Assembly: GCA_003427395.1 (NCBI GenBank)
Contig: BFEA01001147.1
Span: forward strand, 25,234 to 47,116
DNA from: Chara braunii
Lineage: Eukaryota > Streptophyta > Charophyceae > Charales > Characeae
Length of the DNA stretch: 21,883 nucleotides
Direction: 5' to 3'
Shown here: piece after piece, positions 9,131 through 18,186 of the stretch
How the letters are laid out: each line of letters begins with the position of its first letter
Numbering within the stretch: position 1 is the stretch's first letter
Notes under the pieces: model-generated
Told to the model about the DNA's origin: nothing
Database searches by the model: none
Seen by the model: the letters and a program-made list of their open reading frames with translations, nothing else
Position numbers and translations under genes: made by a program

Positions 9131-10050
9131 ATCTNTAAAGCCTGGAAAAGGAATAAAGAGAAGAGAGTTAGGACCGCGGGAGAAAGAAACTTAAGAACCA
9201 CCGCGTAGTTCATAGTCGTCCATGACTTTCGGATGGAAGACCACAACAATGAATTAGTTATATCTCATCTAAATAAGCGCCAAAATGGTGCGCTTATCTC
9301 CAAGAGAGAAAATGCAAGGACTGAGAGTAGGGCAAACATGAGTTTTCTTAAGACGACTTAGGACACAGGCATGAGACTCCTTGAATGAAAGGAGAGAGTG
9401 ACAAATGGCTTAGGGTAGGGTTGTGAGAGTAAAACTAGGAATTAGACCTGGGATGTTGATCCAAGAGATCACTACCCATGTCTAAGAGTTTGACCCTTAG
9501 ATATCAATATGTGNAAAATCAAGTGGGGTGTTGAATCTTTGTTGACCTGTGTGTGTGCAGGTCCCTGTTTATCTACTGCNTTTCAAGGAAGAGGTTCTAC
9601 AGAAAGGANCCACATTTTTTGTTATCTCTCGATAAAAGGTCGGTTNTTACCGATTCAACTTTTCCCCTTTGACTTGATACCCACCTCTAAAGTCAAACCC
9701 TGTGGTCAGTAAAACTGTCACCTGTGGTCATTGCCTATATGGTCCTAGTCACTCTCAAGGGTCCTTTGTAGAAATGTGAGGGGGTTGGGCTTACGTATNA
9801 GGAANGACAAGGTTGTCATACATGGTTTGGGAAGTGAGGGACAAGGTCAATAGTTGATGGTTGACGTTGTTAGTGCATNGCANGTGAACTNTCTTTGCAT
9901 TATTCTGTGCAAGTCTGTTTTGTGCATGATCTTGGATTGAACTGGACCTGATCTGTTGAAGAGTTTCAAACACACAGCACTTGTGGAAGTGGGAAGGGTT
10001 TTTGGCGGTAATAACCCNATCATCATTATTATATTGTATAACTTCTATAT
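9131..10050. other. Stretch without gene, a few hairpins
   Basis: No coding frame is supported; Ns are frequent from 9510 to 10020. Two hairpins resemble the neighbouring array type: GACCTG/CAGGTC at 9544-9563 with a TG-repeat loop, and an imperfect one at 9634-9664 with ACCGA/TCGGT arms. If the minus-strand element begins here, a reverse-complement primer-binding site would be expected, but I do not find one. Confidence 0.4.
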
Positions 10051-10524
10051 TGTCTGATATTCAGTTAAATCATGGTCTGTTAAGAAAGATAGGACGCCCT
10101 TTGGTAGAAAGATGGTTTGATTGATATTAGCCAAGAGAATAATATATTACGCATTACGCAGTAGCGGAAATAGATTGTCTTTTAAAAGTTCGACCTGAAT
10201 ATCTAACGGGTCAGTTCTAGGCGTCTTACCGCGCGTACCCCATTTTATGCTACAGCGATCGAGCAAACGCCCTCNNCCGACCTACCTCTACAAAGACATG
10301 TAAAAACCTTCGCANGTGGGTCNGTAGCTCAGCAGGGATACGCGTACCTGAGGGTGGTGACAGCCNCTCGGTAGAGGTTGGTGACCTGTCGTGGGGTGTC
10401 GTGAGAGGTATAGCCGGAGCGCACGGTCGGAGTGGTGACTTGTTGTTCTTAAAGAATAAATCTTGTGTGACATGACCGTGAGGTTCAGCGCTCCCAGCGG
10501 GGTGAGGGACCGCCNCGCGCGACA
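10051..10524 (+). mobile_element. Putative LTR 3' part ending before the primer-binding site
   Basis: The sequence just left of the primer-binding site ends in GCGCGACA, and LTRs end in CA. Two bases (GG) separate this end from the site at 10527. A matching TGTC start occurs at 10051, which would give a 474-bp LTR, but other TGT starts are possible and there is no second copy in the window to fix the boundary. The right end is well supported by the adjacent site; the left end is a guess. Confidence 0.4.
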
Positions 10525-10526
10525 GG

Positions 10527-10544
10527 TGGCGCCGTTGCCGGGGA
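10527..10544 (+). promoter_or_regulatory. Primer-binding site for plant tRNA-Asp
   Basis: TGGCGCCGTTGCCGGGGA is the exact complement of the 3' end of plant-type tRNA-Asp (TCCCCGGCAACGGCGCCA). In plant LTR retrotransposons this is where the tRNA anneals to prime minus-strand DNA synthesis. It lies 2 bases after a CA end, as expected just inside a 5' LTR. Animal tRNA-Asp ends differently (CGACGGGGAGCCA), so the match points to a plant host. Transcription of this element would run rightward. Confidence 0.85.
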
Positions 10545-10832
10545 CCTTCGGTTGCCTACCGGGGCTCTGTGTGAACGGACCTGGGTCTGGTTAATTGAAG
10601 CCCTAGCAAAACGACAAGTGAAATGACAGTGAAGTGTATAAACTTTCGATAGGTANTAGGAATAATAATAAGAATAGTTGTTGGTCTGCTAATACAAACC
10701 TNGTGTTTAGGAAAGTGCCTTGAAATATGACTNGTATAGGCTGACCTATCTCAATGGTCATCACTAGGAGCCTTAGTTTGTATTTTTGTCGCTCCCTGGG
10801 AAGATACTTGTTCNTTTTGCCTACTAAAGAGG
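10545..10832 (+). other. Leader of the plus-strand retroelement, no ORF
   Basis: About 290 bp between the primer-binding site and the hairpin tandem array. No Gag frame is visible. Its right end already resembles a worn array unit (the TTAGTTTGTATTTTT region near 10772). Confidence 0.35.
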
Positions 10833-11192
10833 NCGGCAGAGAGTATGGTAACTCANACACGAGTACCTAATTTAGTTCATAAGTTATTGTCAGATACCTC
10901 TTTCCCGTCATGACGACAGTCGATCCGGTAGATGGTANCTAATTAAGTTTATAAGGTATTGTCAGATACCTCTCCCTGTCACGACGATAGTCGATCTGGT
11001 ANAGAGTACCTGATTTAGTTCATAAGTTAGTATCAGACACCTCTGCCCGTCACGACGACAGTCGATCAGACAGTTAGTAAGGTAACTNACACATGAGTAC
11101 CTAATTTAGTTTATAAGTTAGCGTCAGACACCTCTGCCCGTCCTGACGACAGTCGATTCGGCAGTTAGTAAGGTACCTCACACATGAGTACC
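10833..11192 (+). repeat. Hairpin-bearing tandem array, 4 units plus partial
   Basis: Units begin CCTAATTTAGTTTATAAG and carry GTCAGACACCTCTGCCCG and ACGACAGTCGAT. Body starts are at about 10865, 10938, 11009 and 11100. The last two units are about 92 bp and end with GGTAMCTCACACATGAGTACC, an imperfect hairpin; the first two full units are 70-74 bp and lack it. A partial unit with its hairpin lies at 10833-10864. A related hairpin, GGCTCACACATGAGCC, follows at 11239-11254. Unit similarity is high, so the array is younger than its inverted relative at 7970-9130. Confidence 0.85.
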
Positions 11193-11704
11193 TNTTGTCA
11201 ACTCTCAGCGAAATTAAAGCATACACAAGAAGTATGATGGCTCACACATGAGCCTTCATCGCACCACTTTGTTCTTCAAACACAAGCAATCTTAGGTTCG
11301 TTCTTGGNTATCTTAAGTTCTTTCCCTTCATCAAGCAGGGTTCTTACGTCAATCATATAAATTTTTATCATTTTGATGTACTTTCGTCCTGAAGAAAGCA
11401 CAAACAATATATCACACAGTCATACAGACAATCCAATAGAAGGGCGTAGCCTGTAAAGGTATACGGGAAAAGGTTAGGTGACGCGAACCTCACAGTTCCC
11501 TGCCTCCAGAGTTCCACNTGAACTCCGGCAGAGCTCCCACAATCGCCCTGACATTGATCATGTCAAGTCTATGCAATTGCCTGTCTGGAACTTAAAGTAC
11601 GAACGTCACACGGTGACGATGTCCCTCTCCTCTCNTGTGCCCCACACTCTACTCCTCTCTGACCCCTGCTTTTCTCATGATGTTGCAACAGTGAGACTAC
11701 AACC
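11193..11704. other. Unassigned stretch right of the array
   Basis: Contains the isolated array-type hairpin at 11239-11254. A plus-strand reading from 11478 into the microsatellite has no recognisable domain. Gag would be expected about here if the plus-strand element were intact; none is seen, so the element is probably truncated or invaded. Confidence 0.4.
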
Positions 11705-11780
11705 AATAATAGTAATAATGATAATAATAATAGTAATAATAATAAATAGTAATAATAATAATAACAATAATAATAATAAC
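11705..11780. repeat. (TAA)n microsatellite
   Basis: Interrupted TAA/TAG/TGA-type triplets over about 76 bp. Confidence 0.95.
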
Positions 11781-12683
11781 GTAAGAGAACTATTAATAGT
11801 GAGATAACATTCCAGTTTGCAATACTACGTTGGACGCCAAGGAGCCTGATACTGTTGAAACTGCATTAGTACTACGTCAACTAAGGACCAAAATGCCGAA
11901 TTTGGATGCTAGTAAGCATACTTTTGACTCCGCTGGCCTACGTATCAGAGTCNCTTCTATTTGGCAATCAACANCTAGACTACGATTTACTAGTAGCCTA
12001 TGGATTGATAATGCATTCAACTGACGTCGGCAGCAGAACCAAAGTACATNAAGATATCAGANTGTCGTCGAGGGGAGGTAGGTGCTTCTGCATCATCATC
12101 CTCACCTCTCTCCCTCCGTTTCTCTCTCTGTTTGAGAATATTGACTCTGAATACATCTNCANCTACCCAGCTCTACCCCTACTACTAACTTATGTTGATG
12201 CGGACGTTCTCCTTCTCTGCGCAGCGCTGCCCGGTAGACTCTTGNGTGAAAACTACTTATAGATAACGCACAAGCGCTTCAGCAACACTTTCATGCTTCT
12301 CACAAATTAGCAGTTTTTCCTTGAATTGTGGCTGGCAAACCCCTATATTGACTTGGACTGAGTCACACCCCGTTNCAGTCAATGCATCATTTGGCTTGAC
12401 TTGGACTCGGTACCGCACGCCTATGGCCTGCCTGCTTCAGTCTGTCATGGCCGGATCTTTGCTGTAGTACTGCTGCTCAAGGCTGTGAGTCACGACCTTT
12501 CATCTACGAAACATGATTTTTTACTGTAGATTGACTCTTGCCTGTGACTCCCCTTTCTCTTTCTCTCTTCCTGTATTTTTCTGTTCATTTCTCCACCCGT
12601 ATCTGTCGGTGTATTGTTTGTTTGTCTGTTTAGTTATTTGTGTCTGGCTATCAGGTCTTTGACCGTAGGTCTGTTCCATAGGA
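11781..12683. other. Stretch without recognised gene
   Basis: Readings such as plus 11830-12024, plus 11906-12262 and minus 12521-12760 overlap one another, contain Ns and show no domain. Low-complexity CT and TG patches occur at 12105-12135 and 12540-12640. Confidence 0.4.
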
Positions 12684-12810
12684 GTTAAGATTGTAGTTGT
12701 GTAGGACTTCTGAAAGGTCGAGGTTGTAGCTGTTACAACCCTGAGACTCTGAGAGATCAAGGTCTTAGTTGTTACAGTCCTGAAAGGTCAAGGTCGTAGC
12801 TGCTACAAAG
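12684..12810 (+). repeat. Small minisatellite, four cores
   Basis: An 18-base core close to AGGTYGTAGCTGTTACAA occurs at 12688-12705 (worn), 12721-12738, 12760-12777 and 12791-12808, spaced 33, 39 and 31 bases. The spacers share CCTGAAAGGTCAAGG. The core itself contains GTAGCTGTTAC/GTAGCTGCTAC, a near palindrome. Confidence 0.7.
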
Positions 12811-13491
12811 CCGAAGGGCCAGATCCACAGACTTCCGGAAGGTCCGGAAACAACGCTTCAACCGTGNCTCACAACAGACTAGAGGTAAGTGGACAGTGGT
12901 GGAGTCTACCCGTGCTGAGTCAGGAGTCCTCGTCCCAGTCTTTCCTGGTCCAGTCAAGCAAATACCGCATGTGGCGCATGAGACTGTCTGCACTACGGGT
13001 ATGGAAGAGGGNCAGACCATCANCTACAAAAGTATAACTCAAGAGGCAGCGCCCAATCATTNATTCATTCCTGCGTGAGCNNTGCGGAAGTGCTGCTACA
13101 GCGANTTNAGCGGGNTGGTCTGCAGTGAGCCCGAAGAGGAAGTGGGCAAGAGGGAGTTAGCGCAGCCATAGCTGCTTGTAGAGTAGAGTTAGTTGGCGGC
13201 CATAGCTGGCATAGTTAGTAATAGGTGCGCATTTGTGTATATGTAGAGTTTGAGTGTGGACTATCCAGGGTGATCCGGAGTTGAAGTGTGACGTGAACAG
13301 TCGTGTTGGACACAGTGACAAGAATTGCGATGTGTGGGTGCTGATGCATCATGGCCTGTTGAAGCGACCTTACATCTGAACTGCGTCTTGGTTGTCATAT
13401 CCTCGAGCTTTGAGTTGGGCGTTTGTCGCCGTTTTGCTGCGTACATGTTTGCATGCATGAAAAGTGTGAATGAAAGTGAGTTTGATTTTAG
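12811..13491. other. Stretch with weak open readings only
   Basis: Plus 12896-13078 (about 60 codons, containing PGPVKQIPHVAHETVCTTG) and minus 12772-13020 overlap. The plus one reads more like protein, but neither has a known domain and both contain Ns. From 13130 to 13460 the sequence is unique-looking with no supported feature. Confidence 0.35.
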
Positions 13492-13567
13492 CTAATAATA
13501 ATATTTATATTATAATAATAATAATAAATAATAATAATAATAACAATAATAAAAAAAATAATAAATT
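13492..13567. repeat. (TAA)n microsatellite
   Basis: TAATAATAATATTTATATT then TAA triplets and an A-run. It marks the left approach to the foldback block. Confidence 0.95.
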
Positions 13568-13830
13568 TAAATTACACAAAATGCAAGGAAAATGGGCGAT
13601 AGTGAACTTCACAAATCAAACAGCATCATATACACAGGACCAGATAGTTGTGACCCTGAACCAACAACAAAATTGCATCACGAGTTTCACCAAATAAGCA
13701 CTCGCGGTTAACGACCACTTGAAATTTCAGAATGAAAGATTCTGAAGTGGTCTGAAACCGCAGAAATGGTCTGAAGACACTTTAAGTTATTTCAAAAGTT
13801 TCGGGTGGTTTGCAAGACAAGTTTTATGTC

Positions 13831-13850
13831 TTTTTTTTTTTTTTTTTTTT
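13831..13850. repeat. Poly-T run, 20 T
   Basis: T20 just left of the first palindromic array, inside the composite. Confidence 0.95.
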
Positions 13851-13856
13851 GCCTAA

Positions 13857-15150
13857 TCTTTCAGCCACTTCAGGTCATTTCATAAATTTCAGATGGGGAC
13901 CTGAAACCGTTGAAGTGGCTGAAGCTTCTAAATGGGGTTTCAGGTACCCCCATCCAAATGGTTGGATGGGGGTACCTGAAACGCCTTTCAGAAGCTTCAG
14001 CCACTTCAGGTCATTTCAGGAATTTCAGGTGGGGACCTGAAACCGCTGAAGTGGCTGAAGCTTCTGAAAGGGGTTTCATGTACCCCCATCCAAATGGTTT
14101 GAGAAATCCCTTTCAGAAGCTTCAACCACTTCAGTTCATTTCAGGAATTTCAGGTGGGGACCTGAAACCGCTGAAGTGGCTGAAGCTTCTGAAAGGGGTT
14201 TCAGGTACCCCCATCCAAATGGTTGGATGGNCTGAAACCGCTGAAGTGGCTGAAGCTTCTGAAAGGGGTTTCAGGTACCCCCATCCAAATGGTTGGATGG
14301 GGGTACCTGAAACCCCTTTCAGAAGCTTCAGCCACTTCAGCGGTTTCAGGTCCCCACCTGAAATTCCTGAAATGACCTGAAGTGGTTGAAGCTTCTGAAA
14401 GGGGTTTCAGGTACCCGCATCCAAATGGTTGGATCGGGTTACCCGAAATTCCTGAATGAAAGGGGTTTCGGGTAACCCCATCCAACCATTTGGATTGGGG
14501 TACCTGAAACCCCTTTCAGAAGCTTCAACCACTTAAGGTCATTTCAAGAATTTCACGTGGGGACCTGAAACCGCTGGAGTGGCTGAAGCTTTTGAAAGGG
14601 GTTTCAGGTACCCCCATCCAAATGGTTGGATGGGGGTACCTGGAACGACCTGAAGTGGCCGAAGCTTCTGAAAGGGGTTTAAGGTACCCCCATCTAACCG
14701 TTTAGATGGGGGTACCTGAAACCCCTTTAAGAAGCTTTAGCCACTTCGCCAGTTTCAGGTCCCCACCTAAAATTCCTGAAATGACCTGAAGTGGTTGAAA
14801 CTTCTGAAAGGGGTTTCAGGTACCCCAATCCAAATGGTTGGATGGGGTTACCTGAAACCCCTTTCATTCAGGAATTTCAGGTAACCCCATCCAACAATTT
14901 GGATGGGGGTACTTGAAACCCTTGTCAGAAGCTTCAACCACTTCATGTCATTTCAAGAATTTCAGGTGGGGACTTGAAACTGCTGAAGTGGTTGAAGCTT
15001 CTAAAAGGGGTTTTAGGTACCCTCATCCAAATGGTTGGATGGGGGTACCTGAAACCCCTTTCATAAGCTTCAACCACATCAGGTCATTTCAGGAATTTCA
15101 GGTGGGGACCTGAAACTGCTGAAGTGGCTGAAGCTTCTTAAAGGGGTTTC
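13857..15150. repeat. Palindromic module array 1
   Basis: Two alternating modules. Module P1 has 26-bp perfect arms (for example 13984-14009 with 14046-14071, reading CCTTTCAGAAGCTTCAGCCA and its complement) around a 36-base spacer; that spacer holds a smaller hairpin, TTTCAGGT-GGGG-ACCTGAAA. Module P2 is a 46-bp hairpin. P2 centres lie near 13960, 14090 (broken), 14220, 14290, 14418, 14487, 14625, 14698, 14835, 14897 and 15033. One N at 14231 sits at a likely collapsed or mis-joined unit. Confidence 0.9.
13937..13982. repeat. P2 hairpin, type copy
   Basis: Perfect 21-bp arms, GTTTCAGGTACCCCCATCCAA (13937-13957) and its complement (13962-13982), around the loop ATGG. About fifteen copies occur in the block. 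In some the loop reads CCAT, showing the unit is flipped. Confidence 0.95.
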
Positions 15151-15154
15151 AGAA

Positions 15155-15326
15155 CTGCCTGAAAGTGGTGTATCAACCTGAAGTGGTTGAACTGCCTGAA
15201 GGCGGTTTCAGACAACCCCATGTATAGATCCACCACAATCTGAAAGTGGTGTAGTAACCTAAAGTGGCTGAATTGCCTGGAAAGGAGACCTGAAAATTTA
15301 TGCATCCATTAACCATCTCTCCAAAA
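15155..15326 (+). repeat. Tail, copy 1
   Basis: 172 bp following array 1. Two related half-units start CTGAAAGTGGTGTATCAACC and CTGAAAGTGGTGTAGTAACC. It ends GACCTGAAAATTTATGCATC, then ATTAACCATCTCTCCAAAA. Copy 2 at 16184-16355 is about as long and highly similar, and homology stops at the same place, which suggests a true element end. Confidence 0.85.
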
Positions 15327-15513
15327 AGGGCTGAATACTGCAAAATTTGTCAGCCCTAGTTGGCTCTAGACAGTTACCACGTGCCAGTTGGTTACAAGGC
15401 ACCGCATGTGTAACCAATGTTGTGCCCTAGGCGTGTGCATCAAGAGCCTGGAGGACGACACGTCGCACAACAGCCAGGGACCGGGTTTGTGGTGCTTCAT
15501 CGTTTCCCATCAT
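15327..15513. other. Unique spacer between the two foldback blocks
   Basis: About 187 bp not shared with the arrays. It begins with a hairpin, AGGGCTGA/TCAGCCCT (15327-15357), and holds TTGGTTACA/TGTAACCAA near 15388-15415. It could be old flanking DNA between two insertions. Confidence 0.5.
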
Positions 15514-16160
15514 GAAGCTTTAACCACTTCGGGTCATTTCAGGAATTTCAGGTGGGGACCTCAAACCGCTTAAGTGGCTGAAGCTTCTGAAAGGGGTTTT
15601 AGGTACCCCCATCCAAATGGTTGGATGGGGATACCTAAAACGACCCGAAGTGGCCAAAGCTTCTGAAAGGGGTTTCAGGTACCCCCATCCAACCATTTGG
15701 ATGGGGGTACCTGAAACCCTTTTCAGAAGCTTCAGCCACTTCAGCGATTTCAGGTCCCCACCAGAAATTCGTGAAATGACCTGAAGTGGTTGAAGCTTCT
15801 GAAAGGGGTTTCAGGTACCCCAATCTAAATGGTTGGATGGGGTTACCTGAAACCCCTTTCATTCAGGAATTTCAGGTAACCCCATCCTACCATTTGGATG
15901 GGGGTGCCTGAAACCCCTTTCAGAAGCTTCAACCACTTCAGGTCATTTCATGAATTTCAAGTGGGGACCTGAAACCGCTGAAGTGGCTGAATCTTCTGAA
16001 AGGGGTTTCAGGTACCCCCATCCAAATAGTTGGATGACGGTACCTTAAACCCCTTTCTGAAGCTTCAGCCACATTAGGTCATTTCAGGAATTTCAGGTGG
16101 GGACCCGAAACTGTTGAAGTGGCTGAAGCTTCTGAAAGGGGTTTCAGGTACCCTCCTCCC
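15514..16160. repeat. Palindromic module array 2
   Basis: Collinear with 14519-15150 of array 1. P2 centres near 15619, 15692, 15831, 15891 and 16027 have spacings 73, 139, 60 and 136, against 73, 137, 62 and 136 for the last five of array 1, with the same loop orientations. The whole of 14519-15326 is therefore duplicated as 15514-16355. Confidence 0.85.
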
Positions 16161-16183
16161 ACCATTTACAATGGATCTGTAGG

Positions 16184-16355
16184 CAATCTGAAAATGGTGT
16201 ATCAACCTGAAGTGGTTAAATTGCCGAAAGGCGGTTTCAGACAACCCCATGTATATATCCACACACAATCTGAAAGTGGTGTAGTAACTTAAAGTGGTTG
16301 AACTGCCTGGAAAGGAGACCTGAAAATATATGCATCCGTTAACCATCTCTCAAAA
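16184..16355 (+). repeat. Tail, copy 2
   Basis: Second copy of the tail at 15155-15326, ending ...CCGTTAACCATCTCTC. Between array 2 and this tail there are about 30 extra bases (from about 16152) that copy 1 lacks. Confidence 0.85.
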
Positions 16356-17550
16356 TAAGAAGACACTTAAAGCTCATAATTGACAATGTTGGTAAAGTCT
16401 CATCATCATCATCAATGAAGAACCAATGTTGATATCCTATTCCGGCGCTCGGCGCCCAGACTACAGATTGCAGATCCTATCTAGCGTAGACTACAATGCC
16501 GAATAATGACGACAACAGTTTTTCCGAAGTTGGAGCATAAAGCGACTAATGTCGCACGCTTCCAGCACCAGATATGTCTCTTGCCTCACTCACAACCTCG
16601 TTCCCCAACACACATATGCCACTTGCACCCAAGTACCACCATTCGCCTCCTCTCCTTCCCTCTCTCTCACTCTCCGTGCGTTTGCTTGCCCTCTCTCTCT
16701 TCTTTTCTCTTTCTTCATTCTTGTTCTTGTGCATTCGTTTTACAACCCCTCCCTCCGTTCTTCCTATCTTTGCTGCTGCACTTTTACTTCTCCTCCAATC
16801 TGTTTCCCCTCGTGTTCGTTGCTCTCAAGCCTGCAATCGTGAGTTTTCTTCATCTTCCTGTTCACTTTTTCTCCCTTCCTTTACTCCCCTTCACCCTTTC
16901 TACCAGAAATAAGAATGATTAATCAAACTAATGAAATTAAAACAAAATAATAAACAAGCGAGAGATAGGCCAAACTAAAACGAATGTATATTAACTATAT
17001 TTTTGGCTAGGTGCATTCCTATGACGAAGGGGGGGCAGAAGACGAGGTGTTTCATCGAAGTTTCACCGATTCACCTGGAGACTGAATTCACTCATTTTTC
17101 AATCATTCGTCTTTCTGCATGTTATCATCCCCCCCCACATCTCCTCCTCTCCTTCATTGGCTCGTTGTGCTCTCCCTTCCTATCTATATTTTCTTTGTGT
17201 GTGCTCTCCTCTTCCGCTTATGCATGTCTGTTTTTTTTGTGGTCGCCTTCTCTGTGCTCTCTCGCCGAGCCTCTCCTTCTCGCACTTCCACTCCTCCTCA
17301 TGTGTCATCCTTCCTTCTTTCTTTACTTCGCCTGGCTACTGTTTTCCGCATTCCCTGCTCATCTCTGCGCATCCAATTCTCGAATAGTACCCCTTCTGGT
17401 AGCGGATGATTGTTAGGTAGCTTCTCCAAATTTCGGATGTATCTGACCGACATTACGGCCAGGTTAAGCCAAAGTAATAAGTATGAATGACGAAGGAGAT
17501 TGATCTTGGTGATGACGATGACCACACACAAGATCAAACAAAAAAAGAAT
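16356..17550. other. Pyrimidine-rich low-complexity stretch
   Basis: 16600-16910 and 17085-17400 are rich in CT and TTC on the plus strand, including CTCTCTCT runs and a C-run at 17129-17136. Open readings here exist in several overlapping frames and encode only S/L/P/F-rich text, the signature of low-complexity pyrimidine DNA. No gene is supported. 16910-17000 is A-rich. Confidence 0.6.
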
Positions 17551-17556
17551 TAATAA

Positions 17557-17609
<53 letters not shown>

Positions 17610-17651
17610 TGATAAAAAAAAAAAAATAATAATAATAATAATAATAATAAA
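17551..17651. repeat. (TAA)n microsatellite with A-run
   Basis: About 100 bp of TAA triplets, interrupted by an A13 run near 17614-17626. Confidence 0.95.
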
Positions 17652-17850
17652 CACAAATAAACAAAAAGAAAATGTATTCAAACTATCTGTCCGACCTGGT
17701 TTTCTAGCGATCGGTACCTTTGCGATTCAGGTATGTTTGCAAGGCAACGNATATGGCAATGACTAGTGGAACAGGTAAGTTATTCCGTTCGCNCTCTTTC
17801 TCTCTATCCTCCCTCTCTCTCTTCTCTCTCTCACATACATACGTATAGTA

Positions 17851-17894
17851 ATGTACATTTCTATGTCCTANCNGTAGATTCAATCGATCTTGCT
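17851..17894 (+). repeat. 44-bp repeat left of (CA)n, copy a
   Basis: Begins ATGTACATTTCTATGTCCTA and ends GATTCAATCGATCTTGCT. It matches copy b (18091-18134) at 34 of 42 readable positions without gaps. The two copies flank the CA microsatellite at a distance of 240 bp. Confidence 0.65.
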
Positions 17895-17935
17895 NGTCCT
17901 ACNTCACGTTGTCAGNNGCGTGATCGACACTCACA

Positions 17936-17936
17936 T

Positions 17937-17967
<31 letters not shown>

Positions 17968-17970
17968 NAN

Positions 17971-18003
<33 letters not shown>

Positions 18004-18026
18004 NACACACACACACACNCACACAC
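17936..18026. repeat. (CA)n microsatellite
   Basis: About 90 bp of almost pure CA with a few Ns. In one frame it reads as a His-Thr run joining the flanking open readings, which explains the long plus-strand frame at 17766-18212. Confidence 0.95.
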
Positions 18027-18090
18027 CTACGAATGGCGATCCTGCAAGCAAGCNGGAACGAAGGTGCGTCANCGGCAAGTGTAAATGACG

Positions 18091-18134
18091 GTGTATATTT
18101 CCATGTTGTAGCGGGAGATTCATTCGATTTTGCT
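18091..18134 (+). repeat. 44-bp repeat right of (CA)n, copy b
   Basis: Begins GTGTATATTTCCATGTTGTA and ends GATTCATTCGATTTTGCT. It is the partner of 17851-17894. Confidence 0.65.
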
Positions 18135-18186
18135 CATAATATCGATGGAAGTAGCATGTGGGCAGTCGCGGGGTTGGAAGACTTAC

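Larger units (their letters stand above)
13706..16355. mobile_element. Foldback-like composite element with nested palindromes
   Basis: About 2.65 kb built from inverted modules. The ends carry GGTTAACG (13706-13713) and CGTTAACC (16337-16344), an 8-bp inverted pair next to a GAAATTTCAG / CTGAAAATAT-type second match. Between them are palindromic arrays at 13857-15150 and 15514-16160, each followed by the same tail of about 172 bp. The layout resembles foldback (long inverted, internally repeated) DNA transposons or composite MITEs. There is no transposase, so it would be non-autonomous. Readings such as plus 13910-14380 and minus 14201-14485 translate the repeat and are not genes. Confidence 0.6.

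Noticed and set aside
10315-10385. tRNA-like start (TAGCTCAGCAGG resembles a pol III A box)
   Set aside because: No B box at tRNA distance and no cloverleaf pairing; it lies inside the putative LTR.
10833-11192. CRISPR-like array
   Set aside because: Units are contiguous tandem repeats with no unique spacers, in a eukaryotic retroelement context.
12875-12895. 5' splice site GAG|GTAAGT on the plus strand
   Set aside because: The upstream frame is short and runs out of a minisatellite; no acceptor or recognised exon.
13910-14485. Open frames of 94-156 codons with repeated peptide units
   Set aside because: They translate the palindromic array; the same peptides appear on both strands because the DNA is self-complementary.
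16506-17416. Several overlapping open frames of 60-140 codons, with membrane-like leucine-rich products
   Set aside because: They come from CT/TTC-rich low-complexity DNA, exist in two or three frames at once and have no domain.
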